Assembly: GCF_001514125.1 (NCBI RefSeq)
Contig: NZ_KQ948559.1
Coordinates: 1 to 46,095 of the forward strand
Direction of reading: 5' to 3'
Origin: Streptomyces longwoodensis
GTDB lineage: Bacteria > Actinomycetota > Actinomycetes > Streptomycetales > Streptomycetaceae
Length of the DNA stretch: 46,095 bases
Positions 25,108 through 33,857 of the stretch are shown piece by piece (position 1 is the stretch's first letter; each line of letters begins with the position of its first letter). The position numbers and the translations under genes are program-made. The notes under the pieces are model-generated. The model was given only the letters and a program-made list of their open reading frames with translations, made no database searches and was not told the origin of the DNA.

Positions 25108-26312
25108 TGCACGCACACCGCACACCCGCCCTGCGCCGCGCCCTGCTGGCCGGCTGCTGCCTGCTCGCCCTCGCCGCCTGCGGCACCCAGGGCGCGGACC
25201 ACGGCACCGGCCACGCGGCCGGCGGGACGACCAAGGCCGCCGCCCCCGCGGGGACACCGGCCGCCACCCCGGCGGTCGCCAAGGGCCTGCCCGGAATGCC
25301 GCCCCTGCTCGACCCCCGGGACGTCTACGCGGCCGACCGGCCGGGCCGGCTCTCCCCGGTCGTCAAGGACTTCCCCTCCCGGGTCTACGTCCCCAACACC
25401 GAGTCCGACACGGTCACCGTGATCGACCCGAAGACGTACAAGGTCCTCGAGACGATCCCGGTGGGCCGCCAGCCCCAGCACGTCGTGCCGTCCTGGGACC
25501 TGAAGACCCTGTGGGTCAACAACGACCGGGGGAACACGCTCACCCCCATCGACCCCCGCACCGGCAAGGCGGGCAAGCCGGTCGACGTGCACGACCCGTA
25601 CAACCTGTACTTCACGCCCGACGGCAAGTACGCCGTGGTGATGGCCTCCCTGGACCGCGAGCTCGTCTTCCGCGACGCGCACACCATGAAGCGGGTCAGG
25701 ACCGAGCCGGTGACCTGTTACGGCGTCAACCACGCCGACTTCTCGGCCGACGGGCGGTACTTCATCGTCTCCTGCGAGTTCAGCGGCGAGCTGCTGAAGG
25801 TCGACACCGCGAGGATGAAGGTGGTGGGCCAGCAGAAGCTGCCGTTCAAGGGCGCCATGCCGCAGGACGTCAAGATCTCCCCGGACGGCAGGCGCTTCTA
25901 CATCGCCGACATGACCGCCAACGGCGTGTGGGTCCTCGACGGCGACACGTTCGCCACGCCGTCCTTCCTGCCCACCGGCAAGGGCTGCCACGGGCTCTAC
26001 GTCAGCCGGGACTCGCGCGAGATGTACATCTCCAACCGGGGCGAGGGCACCGTCTCCGTCTTCGACTTCACCCGCAACGCGCTGACCAGGAAGTGGCGGC
26101 TGCCCGACGGCGGCAGCCCCGACATGGGCGGCGTCTCCGCCGACGGCAAGGTGCTGTGGCTGTCCGGCCGGTACGACGCCGAGGTGTACGCCATCGACAC
26201 CCGCACCGGCGCCCAGCTCGCCCGCATCAAGGTCGGCAGCGGCCCGCACGGCCTGGCGGTCTACCCCCAGCCCGGCCGCTACTCCCTGGGCCACACCGGC
26301 GTCTTCCGCTAG
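25107..26312 (+). CDS. YncE-type beta-propeller lipoprotein
   Basis: A 401-residue lipoprotein: signal peptide with lipobox LAAC (Cys25), a Thr/Ala/Pro linker to about residue 60, and a seven-bladed YVTN/YncE-type propeller (about 90-395). Blade motifs recur as VYVPNTESDTVTVIDPKTYKV, LWVNNDRGNTLTPIDP, FYIADMTANGVWVLDG, MYISNRGEGTVSVFDF and LWLSGRYDAEVYAIDT. Propellers of this class bind partners or ligands, and no catalytic function can be assigned. The ATG at 25107 overlaps the preceding TGA (TGATG), so it is translationally coupled to the deacetylase-like protein. Both being lipoproteins suggests they work together on the outer face of the membrane. Its TAG overlaps the stop of the convergent GNAT gene through a shared CTAG. 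Confidence 0.9.
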   Translation: MHAHRTPALRRALLAGCCLLALAACGTQGADHGTGHAAGGTTKAAAPAGTPAATPAVAKGLPGMPPLLDPRDVYAADRPGRLSPVVKDFPSRVYVPNTESDTVTVIDPKTYKVLETIPVGRQPQHVVPSWDLKTLWVNNDRGNTLTPIDPRTGKAGKPVDVHDPYNLYFTPDGKYAVVMASLDRELVFRDAHTMKRVRTEPVTCYGVNHADFSADGRYFIVSCEFSGELLKVDTARMKVVGQQKLPFKGAMPQDVKISPDGRRFYIADMTANGVWVLDGDTFATPSFLPTGKGCHGLYVSRDSREMYISNRGEGTVSVFDFTRNALTRKWRLPDGGSPDMGGVSADGKVLWLSGRYDAEVYAIDTRTGAQLARIKVGSGPHGLAVYPQPGRYSLGHTGVFR

Positions 26313-26974
26313 CCCCCGGCGCGCCCGGTCGTCCCGCTGTCCGGGCGCCGCAGCAGCAGTTCGGCCCCCACGGGCCGGTAGCCGGCCGACTGGAACGCCC
26401 GCAGGCTGCGGGCGTTCCCCGGCGCCACCTGCGCCCACAGCGGCTCGCCGGCCAGGTGCCGGGCGGCGGTCACCAGCAGCCGTCCGAGTCCGCGCTCCCG
26501 TACGTCCTCGTCGACCTCGACCGAGACCTCCAGCCGTCCGGCGACCCCGCGCCCGGTCACCAGCACCCCGCCGTCCGCCGTCCACGCGCGCACGTCGTCG
26601 CGCCGGCCCCGGGCGTACACGACCCGGGGGTGGTCGGCGTCCTCGATCTCCTTCAGCGCGAGCGGCGGCTCGCCCGGCAGCGGGGAGGCGACCAGCACCG
26701 CGTCGACGGTCTCGCAGCCGCGCCCGGTGCGGTCCATCAGGGCCGCCAGGAACCGCGGGTTCATCGTCGCGGCCAGCGGGTCGCAGTCCAGGCCGGCGAG
26801 CGTGTCCCGCACCCAGCGCGGGTCCTCGTCGGTGAACACGACGGAGTGCGCGGTGAAGGACAGCACCCCCGCGTCCCGGTCGGAGGGCTGCGGCAGCACC
26901 GTCGTACGGCCGTCCGCCGGCGGGAAGACGCCCCGGGCCGCCGCGTCCAGGATGTCGCCCAGGGTCCGCCCCAC
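26309..26974 (-). CDS. GNAT family N-acetyltransferase
   Basis: A 221-residue cytoplasmic protein. The C-terminal half (about 120-215) is a GNAT domain with the acetyl-CoA loop RERGLGRLLVTAARHL and the late PGNARSLRAFQSAGYRPVGAE segment. The N-terminal half (about 1-115) looks like a second, degenerate GNAT-like lobe (VVFTDEDPRWVRDTLAGL) with no visible CoA loop. The acceptor is unknown. GAGGAG at 26981-26986 is 6 nt from the GTG at 26974 and 3 nt from the GTG at 26977, so either could be used. It is convergent with the propeller lipoprotein gene, the two stop codons overlapping by 4 bp. Confidence 0.85.
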   Translation of the reverse strand: MGRTLGDILDAAARGVFPPADGRTTVLPQPSDRDAGVLSFTAHSVVFTDEDPRWVRDTLAGLDCDPLAATMNPRFLAALMDRTGRGCETVDAVLVASPLPGEPPLALKEIEDADHPRVVYARGRRDDVRAWTADGGVLVTGRGVAGRLEVSVEVDEDVRERGLGRLLVTAARHLAGEPLWAQVAPGNARSLRAFQSAGYRPVGAELLLRRPDSGTTGRAGG

Positions 26975-27138
26975 CACTCGCTCCTCACGTCCGTCCGCGC
27001 GGCCGCCCCGGCCGCCCGCCCAGCCTCCCAGACCCGCTCCGCGGGACGGCGGGGTCCCCGGGGCCGTTAATCTGACCTGCGGCACTACGCCAGCACGACA
27101 TGACACACGCGAACAGAAGCGACAAAAGGGGCGGATCG

Positions 27139-27351
27139 GTGGCGGACATCGAAGCAGCGCGCAAGGAGTTCCAGCGGATCGACACGGACGGGGACGGCTT
27201 CATCACCGCCGCGGAGTTCAAGACCGCCCTCGCACAGGGCGGCGACTGGAACGTCACCGAGTCGGTCGCCGAGGCCATCATCAAGACCCGTGACCTCGAC
27301 GGGGACAAGGTCCTGTCCTTCGACGAGTTCTGGACCTACCTGAACAAGTGA
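27139..27351 (+). CDS. Small EF-hand calcium-binding protein
   Basis: A 70-residue protein made almost only of two EF-hands. Loop 1 is Asp15-Glu26 (DTDGDGFITAAE) and loop 2 is Asp52-Glu63 (DLDGDKVLSFDE); both have canonical ligands at positions 1, 3, 5 and 12. No signal peptide, so a cytoplasmic Ca2+ buffer or sensor. It matches the small Cab proteins described in S. coelicolor and S. ambofaciens (CabB/CabD type, from memory). The GTG at 27139 follows AAGGGG at suitable spacing and matches the usual family start; an in-frame ATG at 27100 would add 13 unconserved residues. A strong terminator follows, so it is a single-gene unit. Confidence 0.92.
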   Translation: MADIEAARKEFQRIDTDGDGFITAAEFKTALAQGGDWNVTESVAEAIIKTRDLDGDKVLSFDEFWTYLNK

Positions 27352-27363
27352 CGCGGCGGTCAG

Positions 27364-27392
27364 GGGCCGTCCGGACCGGGTCCGGACGGCCC
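27364..27392 (+). terminator. Terminator of the EF-hand gene
   Basis: A perfect 12-bp stem GGGCCGTCCGGA (27364-27375 with 27381-27392), a 5-nt loop, then TTG. It starts 13 bp after the EF-hand stop. Confidence 0.85.
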
Positions 27393-27553
27393 TTGACGCG
27401 TTGCCGGGGCGGGTGCGGACCCGCTCGCGCGGCAGCCCGCCGGCTGCCCGGCGCGTCGTCACCCGTTCACCGCGTCCGCGGAATACCTCGCCCGTCCCCC
27501 GGGTTGAGCCCCACCAGGAAGATGCACGTGCAAGCAACCTGGAAGGGTCCGGC

Positions 27554-28216
27554 ATGAAGATCGGCATCATCGGTGCGGGCAACATCGGCGGCAACCTCAC
27601 CCGGCGGCTCACCGCCCTCGGCCACGACGTCTCGGTGGCCAACTCCCGCGGCCCGCACACGCTCACGGAGCTGGCCGAGGAGACCGGCGCGACCCCGGTC
27701 AGGGTCGAGGAGGCGGCCCGCGGGGCGGAGGTCGTGGTGGTCACGGTCCCGCTGAAGGCGGTGCCCGACCTGCCCAAGGGGCTGTTCGACGAGGCGGCCG
27801 AGGACGTCGCCGTCATCGACACCGGCAACTACTACCCGCAGCAGCGCGACGGCCGGATCGCCGGCATCGAGGACGAGGGCCTCACCGAGAGCCGCTGGAC
27901 CGAGCGCCACCTCGGCCACCCGGTCGTCAAGGCGTTCAACGGCACCTACGCCCAGGACATCCTGGACCGCCACCGCCCGGCCGGGGCCCCCGACCGCGTC
28001 GCCCTGCCCGTGGCCGGCGACGACGAGGCCGCCAAGGCGAAAGTCCGGGCGCTGATCGACGAACTCGGCTTCGACACCGTCGACGCCGGCGGCCTCGACG
28101 ACTCCTGGCGCCAGCAGCCCGACACCCCGGTGTACGGCCTGCGCGCCGGTGTGGCCGACGTGCGGAAGGCGCTGGACGAGGCGAGCCCGGAGCGCCCGGC
28201 GGCCTTCCGCGGCTGA
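27554..28216 (+). CDS. NADP-binding reductase, F420-dependent NADP oxidoreductase-like
   Basis: A 220-residue protein with an N-terminal Rossmann fold (KIGIIGAGNIGGNLTRRL) and NADP-phosphate-binding residues in ANSRGPHTL (about 31-39). It resembles F420H2:NADP oxidoreductase and the related NADPH-dependent reductase family (VVVTVPLKAVPDLP, DTGNYYPQQRDG, VVKAFNGTYAQDI). Actinobacteria make F420, so hydride exchange between F420 and NADP is plausible, but many homologues act on other substrates. GAAGGG lies 6-7 nt before the ATG at 27554. It is a single gene, separated from the EF-hand gene by a terminator and convergent with the GH25 gene. Confidence 0.87.
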   Translation: MKIGIIGAGNIGGNLTRRLTALGHDVSVANSRGPHTLTELAEETGATPVRVEEAARGAEVVVVTVPLKAVPDLPKGLFDEAAEDVAVIDTGNYYPQQRDGRIAGIEDEGLTESRWTERHLGHPVVKAFNGTYAQDILDRHRPAGAPDRVALPVAGDDEAAKAKVRALIDELGFDTVDAGGLDDSWRQQPDTPVYGLRAGVADVRKALDEASPERPAAFRG

Positions 28217-28249
28217 ACCGCCCCTGACGTGTGTGAACGGCCCGTCGGA

Positions 28250-28266
28250 CACCCCGCGCCGGGGTG
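28250..28266. terminator. Bidirectional hairpin between convergent genes
   Basis: CACCCCG-CGC-CGGGGTG is a perfect 7-bp stem in the 91-bp gap between the reductase stop (28216) and the GH25 stop (28308). It is symmetric, so it could end transcription from both sides. Confidence 0.55.
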
Positions 28267-28307
28267 CCCGGCGGACCGCGCCCGTGCGTCGGGCCCCGCC
28301 GGCCGGC

Positions 28308-28865
28308 TCAGGCGCTCCCGGCCCAGGACAGCAGGGCCGCCTTGCTCGCGAACTGCGCGACGTCCTTGTCCACCGGGTCGTCCGTGTACTGGTGGAAGCG
28401 CCACGCGGCCTTGATCCGGGGCTTGCCGGCGCTCACGTAGTCGGCGATCCAGAGGCCGTCACCGGCGTACGAGCTGGTGTCGACGTTCAGCCAGAAGTTC
28501 CGGTTGCAGTAGAGCAGGACCCTGTTGTCCGGCCGGAGTTCCTTCAGCCTGCGCAGGAAGCGGTCCTTCTCGGCGGTGGAGGCGTGGGTGCCCTCGCCGG
28601 TCGTCTCCCAGTCGACCGCGAGGAGGTCACCGGGCCGGTCGGGGGCCTTGGACAGGAAGTACTCCGCCTGCGCGGTCAGGTTCCCCGGCCACAGGAAGTG
28701 GTAGAACCCGACCACAAGGCCGGCGTCCCGGCCCCGCTTGACCTGCGCGGCGAGCCGGGGATTGGTGTAGCTGCGCCCCTCGGTCGCCTTGACGAAGACG
28801 AAGGAGAGGCCGTCGGTGGCGTAGGAGGCGGACTGGTACGCGCTGACGTCGATGCCACGGAGCAT
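28308..28865 (-). CDS. GH25 lysozyme-like protein without signal peptide
   Basis: A 185-residue protein consisting of a single GH25 (Chalaropsis/Cellosyl-type muramidase) barrel. Asp6 in RGIDVSAYQ and the Asp85/Glu87 pair in LLAVDWET match the family catalytic acids. Other family marks are FVFVKATEGRSYTNP, GFYHFLWPGN and WRFHQYTDD. The first residues of the protein already belong to the barrel, so there is no secretion signal and no cell-wall-binding domain. The start is secured by GAGGAG upstream of the ATG at 28865. Possible roles are release on lysis, holin-type export or a non-wall substrate. It sits 110 bp downstream of the sdaA stop, on the same strand. Confidence 0.88.
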   Translation of the reverse strand: MLRGIDVSAYQSASYATDGLSFVFVKATEGRSYTNPRLAAQVKRGRDAGLVVGFYHFLWPGNLTAQAEYFLSKAPDRPGDLLAVDWETTGEGTHASTAEKDRFLRRLKELRPDNRVLLYCNRNFWLNVDTSSYAGDGLWIADYVSAGKPRIKAAWRFHQYTDDPVDKDVAQFASKAALLSWAGSA

Positions 28866-28975
28866 GGGGAGAGCTCCTCAAGGGTGAGTGGGGCAAGGGG
28901 AGTTGTCGATGCCCCGCTGATGCCCCGCCCCGGCGCGCACGACTCCTAGGGGGTGTCTTGCCGATCAGGCCGGGC

Positions 28976-30343
<1,368 letters not shown>

Positions 30344-30380
30344 GGGTGACTCCTCCATGCGGGGGTGGTGCGAGATGCCT

Positions 30381-30422
30381 GCCGGGTGCCCCGCCCTCTC
30401 ACGAGTGTGCGGGGCGCCCGGC
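30381..30422 (-). terminator. Strong hairpin between glyA and sdaA
   Basis: A 14-bp stem (30381-30394 with 30409-30422, 13 Watson-Crick pairs plus one U-G) with a 14-nt loop. It lies 12 bp after the glyA stop and about 38 bp before the sdaA start. There is no U-tract on the minus strand, so partial termination or mRNA-end stabilisation is as likely as full termination. Confidence 0.7.
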
Positions 30423-30433
30423 GAAAACGGGAA

Positions 30434-31702
30434 CTACTGGCCCAGAGCGGGGTACAGCGGGTGCTTCTCGGCCAGGGCCGCGACCCGGGCCTTGAGGGCC
30501 TCGGCGTCGTACGACGGCTTGAGCGCCTCGGCGATGACGTCGGCGACCTCGGCGAAGTCCTCGGCGGTGAAGCCGCGGGTGGCGAGGGCGGGCGTGCCGA
30601 TGCGCAGGCCCGAGGTGACCATCGGGGGCCGCGGGTCGTTCGGGACGGCGTTGCGGTTGACCGTGATGCCGACCTCGTGGAGACGGTCCTCGGCCTGCTG
30701 CCCGTCCAGCTCGGACTCCCGCAGGTCGACCAGCAGCAGGTGCACGTCGGTGCCGCCGGACAGGACGTTCACCCCGGCCTCCCGGGCGTCCGCCGCGGTC
30801 AGCCGCTCGGCGAGGATGCGGGCGCCCTCCACCGTACGGCGCTGGCGCTCCTTGAAGTCCTCGGAGGCGGCGACCTTGAAGGAGACTGCCTTCGCCGCGA
30901 TCACGTGCTCCAGCGGACCGCCCTGGAAGCCGGGGAAGACCGAGGAGTTGAGCTTCTTGGCGAAGTCCGTGCCGCGGGCCAGGATGATGCCGCCGCGCGG
31001 ACCGCCGAGCGTCTTGTGGGTGGTCGAGGTGACCACGTCGGCGTACGGCACGGGGTTGGCGTGCAGCCCCGCCGCCACCAGGCCGGCGAAGTGGGCCATG
31101 TCCACCCACAGGTACGCCTCGACCTCGTCGGCGATCCGGCGGAACTCCGCGAAGTCCAGCTCGCGGGGGTACGCCGACCAGCCGGCGATGATCACCTTCG
31201 GGCGGTGCTCCTTGGCGAGCCGCTCGACCTCGGCCATGTCGACCAGGCCGGACGCGTCGTCCACGTGGTAGGCGACCACGTTGAACTGCTTGCCGGAGAA
31301 GTTCAGCCGCATCCCGTGGGTGAGGTGGCCGCCGTGGGCGAGGTCCAGGCCGAGGATGGTGTCCCCGGGCTGGGCCAGCGCGAACAGGGCCGCCTGGTTG
31401 GCGGAGGCGCCGGAGTGGGGCTGGACGTTGGCGTAGGCGGCGCCGAACAGGTCCTTGACCCGGTCGATGGCGATCTGCTCGGCCACGTCGACGTGCTCGC
31501 AGCCGCCGTAGTAGCGGCGGCCGGGGTAGCCCTCGGCGTACTTGTTGGTGAGCACCGAGCCCTGGGCCTCCATCACCGCGAGCGGCGCGAAGTTCTCCGA
31601 GGCGATCATCTCCAGCGTGGACTGCTGGCGGCGCAGCTCGGCGTCGACCGCGGCGGCGATCTCCGGGTCGAGCTCGTGCAGGGGCGTGTTCAGAACAGAC
31701 AT
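30434..31702 (-). CDS. glyA: Serine hydroxymethyltransferase
   Basis: A 422-residue PLP enzyme that interconverts serine and glycine with transfer of the one-carbon unit to tetrahydrofolate. The PLP lysine is Lys230 in STTHKTLGGPRGG; YAEGYPGRRYYGGCEHVD, QPHSGASANQAA and VDMAHFAGLVAAG are hallmark segments. It is full length. GAGGAT lies 6 nt before the ATG at 31702. It begins 9 bp after the gcvH stop, so it is in the same operon under the glycine riboswitch. With GcvT/GcvH it lets the cell turn two glycines into serine. Confidence 0.97.
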   Translation of the reverse strand: MSVLNTPLHELDPEIAAAVDAELRRQQSTLEMIASENFAPLAVMEAQGSVLTNKYAEGYPGRRYYGGCEHVDVAEQIAIDRVKDLFGAAYANVQPHSGASANQAALFALAQPGDTILGLDLAHGGHLTHGMRLNFSGKQFNVVAYHVDDASGLVDMAEVERLAKEHRPKVIIAGWSAYPRELDFAEFRRIADEVEAYLWVDMAHFAGLVAAGLHANPVPYADVVTSTTHKTLGGPRGGIILARGTDFAKKLNSSVFPGFQGGPLEHVIAAKAVSFKVAASEDFKERQRRTVEGARILAERLTAADAREAGVNVLSGGTDVHLLLVDLRESELDGQQAEDRLHEVGITVNRNAVPNDPRPPMVTSGLRIGTPALATRGFTAEDFAEVADVIAEALKPSYDAEALKARVAALAEKHPLYPALGQ

Positions 31703-31711
31703 GCGGGATCC

Positions 31712-32089
31712 TCAGCCGGCGGTGTAGGCGGTGTACTCGTCGGCGGACAGCAGGTCGGCCGGCTCGTCCGTGACACGTACCTTGAACAGCCAACCGCCCT
31801 CGAACGGGGCGGAGTTGACCAGCGCCGGGTCGTCCACGACGTCCTGGTTGACCGCGGTGATCTCACCGGAGACGGGCGCGTACAGCTCGCTGACCGACTT
31901 GGTGGACTCCAGTTCGCCGCAGGACTCGCCCGCGGTCACCGTGTCACCGACCTCGGGGAGCTGGACGAAGACCACGTCGCCGAGCGCGTTGGCCGCGTGC
32001 TCCGTGATGCCGACCGTCGACACGCCGTCCTCGGCGGCCGACAGCCACTCGTGCTCCTTGCTGTAGCGCAGCTGCTGGGGGTTGCTCAT
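31712..32089 (-). CDS. gcvH: Glycine cleavage system H protein
   Basis: A 125-residue lipoyl carrier that shuttles the aminomethyl group between the P, T and L proteins. The lipoylated Lys64 lies in ELESTKSVSEL, and the family segments YSKEHEWL, VGITEHAANALGDVVFVQLP and NSAPFEGGWLFKV are all present. AGGAGA lies 9 nt before the ATG at 32089. A hairpin lies in the 210-bp gap after gcvT. The P-protein gene (gcvP) is not in this window, so it must be encoded elsewhere, as is usual in streptomycetes. Confidence 0.97.
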   Translation of the reverse strand: MSNPQQLRYSKEHEWLSAAEDGVSTVGITEHAANALGDVVFVQLPEVGDTVTAGESCGELESTKSVSELYAPVSGEITAVNQDVVDDPALVNSAPFEGGWLFKVRVTDEPADLLSADEYTAYTAG

Positions 32090-32147
32090 GGCCTGAATTC
32101 TCCTGTACGCGGGGGAGTGCTGGTGAAGGGGGGACGGCCGGCGGCAC

Positions 32148-32180
32148 GCGTGACCTGCGGACCTGTGTCCGAGGTCACGC
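32148..32180 (-). promoter_or_regulatory. Long hairpin between gcvT and gcvH
   Basis: GCGTGACCT (32148-32156) pairs with 32172-32180 and, after one bulged G, CGGAC (32158-32162) pairs with 32167-32171, giving 14 bp capped by a 4-nt loop. No U-tract follows on either strand. It may be an attenuator, a processing site or an mRNA stabiliser in the operon. Confidence 0.6.
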
Positions 32181-32299
32181 CCGGGCGCCGGGGTGCGGGC
32201 ACGGGGACGCGAGCGCCGACGCCACCGCGGCCGCGGGCCCACGGGCGCCTGCGGCACCCGGACCGACGGACCACGGGCGCGTCGCCGCGCGCCCAGTGT

Positions 32300-33418
32300 C
32301 TACTTCCGGCGCTTGTAGAACGGCAGCGCCACGACCTCGTACGGCTCGTGGCTGCCCCGGATGTCGACACCGACACCCGCCGTGCCGGGCGCGGCGTGCG
32401 CCGCGTCGACGTAGGCCATGGCGATCGGCTTGCCCAGCGTGGGCGAGGGCGCGCCCGAGGTGACCTCGCCGATCACCGCGCCGTCCGCGACCACCGCGAA
32501 CCCGGCGCGCGGCACGCGGCGGCCCTCGGCGACCAGGCCGACCAGGACGCGCGGCGGGCTTGACTCGGCGCGCGCGGCGGCCTCGGTGAGCGCCTCGCGG
32601 CCCACGAAGTCGCCCTCCTTGTCGAACTTCACCACCCGGCCGAGCCCGGCGTCGAAGGGGGTCAGCCCCGCGGTCAGCTCGTGCCCGTACAGCGGCATGC
32701 CCGCCTCCAGGCGCAGGGTGTCCCGGCAGGACAGGCCGCAGGGCACCAGGCCGGCGCCCTCGCCCGCCTTGGTGAGCGCCTGCCACAGCTCCACGGCGTG
32801 CTCCGGCTTCACGAACAGCTCGAAGCCGTCCTCGCCGGTGTAGCCGGTGCGGGCGATCAGGGCGGGCACCCCGGCGACGGTGCCGGGCAGGCCGGCGTAG
32901 TACTTCAGGCCGTCGAGGTCGGCGTCGGTGAGCGCGGCGAGGATGCCGGGCGACTGAGGCCCCTGGACGGCGAGCAGCGCGTAGGCGTCGCGGTCGTCGC
33001 GCACCTCGGCGTCGAAGCCGGCCGCCCGCTCGGTCAGCGCGTCCAGCACGACCTGAGCGTTGGAGGCGTTGGCGACGACCAGGTACTCGGTCTCGGCGAG
33101 CCGGTAGACGATCAGGTCGTCCAGGATGCCGCCGTCGGCCTGGCAGATCATGGTGTAGCGGGCGCGGCCGACGCCCACGGAGGCGATGTTGCCGACCAGG
33201 GCGAAGTTCAGCAGGGCCGCGGCCTGCGGGCCGGTCACAGCGATCTCGCCCATGTGGGAGAGGTCGAACAGGCCCGCCCGGGTCCGCACGGCGAGGTGTT
33301 CCTCGCGCTCGGAGCCGTAGCGCAGGGGCATGTCCCAGCCGGCGAAGTCGGTCATCGTCGCGCCGAGGGCACGGTGCACGGCGTCGAGCGCGGTACGACG
33401 GGGTTCGGTACTGCTCAT
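32300..33418 (-). CDS. gcvT: Glycine cleavage system T protein (aminomethyltransferase)
   Basis: A 372-residue enzyme that moves the methylene group from aminomethyl-lipoyl-GcvH to tetrahydrofolate and frees ammonia. Family segments are MTDFAGWDMPLRYGSEREEHLAVRTRAGLFDLSHMGEI, YTGEDGFEL, LRLEAGMPLYGHEL and GEVTSGAPSPTLGKPIAMAYV (the last is the C-terminal barrel). It is full length. The ATG at 33418 has GGGAG about 11 nt upstream, a slightly long spacing. It is the first gene after the tandem glycine riboswitch (33471-33674) and opens the gcvT-gcvH-glyA-sdaA block. Confidence 0.97.
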   Translation of the reverse strand: MSSTEPRRTALDAVHRALGATMTDFAGWDMPLRYGSEREEHLAVRTRAGLFDLSHMGEIAVTGPQAAALLNFALVGNIASVGVGRARYTMICQADGGILDDLIVYRLAETEYLVVANASNAQVVLDALTERAAGFDAEVRDDRDAYALLAVQGPQSPGILAALTDADLDGLKYYAGLPGTVAGVPALIARTGYTGEDGFELFVKPEHAVELWQALTKAGEGAGLVPCGLSCRDTLRLEAGMPLYGHELTAGLTPFDAGLGRVVKFDKEGDFVGREALTEAAARAESSPPRVLVGLVAEGRRVPRAGFAVVADGAVIGEVTSGAPSPTLGKPIAMAYVDAAHAAPGTAGVGVDIRGSHEPYEVVALPFYKRRK

Positions 33419-33470
33419 CGGTCGGTCGTCTCCCAGGGCATACGGGACGGGGGCGAGGAACGGTCCTCCC

Positions 33471-33674
33471 CATCTGTCATCGGAACCTGAGAGGTTCGCC
33501 GTGATCCCCGCAGGGAGTGGTCACGGCTTGCACCTTGGGTGGGGCCGCCGGGGCGGCCCGCTTTTCAGATGTGCCTCGCCCGCGCGGTAACGGGGCCTGA
33601 GAGATTCAAGGGAGGGACTTGCTCCTTCGGCGCCCCGGGCGGTCCAGAGGGGACCCGGGGACTCTCCCGCGCGG
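33471..33674 (-). ncRNA. Tandem glycine riboswitch in the gcvT leader
   Basis: Two adjacent glycine aptamers on the minus strand. Aptamer 1 (33580-33674) is closed by the P1 stem CCGCGCGG (33667-33674 with 33580-33587) and contains GGAGAG, CGCCGAAGGAGCAA and CTCTCAGG. Aptamer 2 (33471-33571) is closed by CATCTG/CAGATG (33566-33571 with 33471-33476) and contains CACCCAAGGTGCAA and CCTCTCAGG. The linker is 8 nt. A hairpin at 33450-33471 (GGGG, AGGA with their complements, and a CG bulge) follows directly and shares a base with P1 of aptamer 2, so it is the likely expression platform. Glycine binding is expected to switch on glycine catabolism. Confidence 0.93.
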
Positions 33675-33686
33675 ATTCAAACGGCC

Positions 33687-33716
33687 GGTATGCAGTTGGC
33701 GGGCTCATCATTGCAC
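33687..33716 (-). promoter_or_regulatory. Candidate promoter of the glycine riboswitch transcript
   Basis: On the minus strand GTGCAA (33711-33716) and CATACC (33687-33692) are separated by 18 bp, about 13 bp before the first aptamer. They are weak matches to -35 and -10 boxes, but in the right place. Confidence 0.35.
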
Positions 33717-33759
33717 GCCGGGGCGGCGGGCGGCAGGCCGGATCTGTAACCGGCTTGTG

Positions 33760-33777
33760 GCGGTACGCGCATACCGC
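33760..33777. promoter_or_regulatory. Inverted repeat in the gcvT/P-loop ATPase divergent region
   Basis: GCGGTA-N6-TACCGC is a perfect 6-bp inverted repeat between the two divergent transcription units, about 80 bp upstream of the ATPase gene and beyond the gcv promoter. It may bind a dimeric regulator. Confidence 0.3.
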
Positions 33778-33857
33778 GGTGAGCCACCGGGCATTACCTT
33801 CTCTTTACGCAGGACGGGGAGGGGACCGACACCCGGCCCCAGGGGAGGACGATCACG

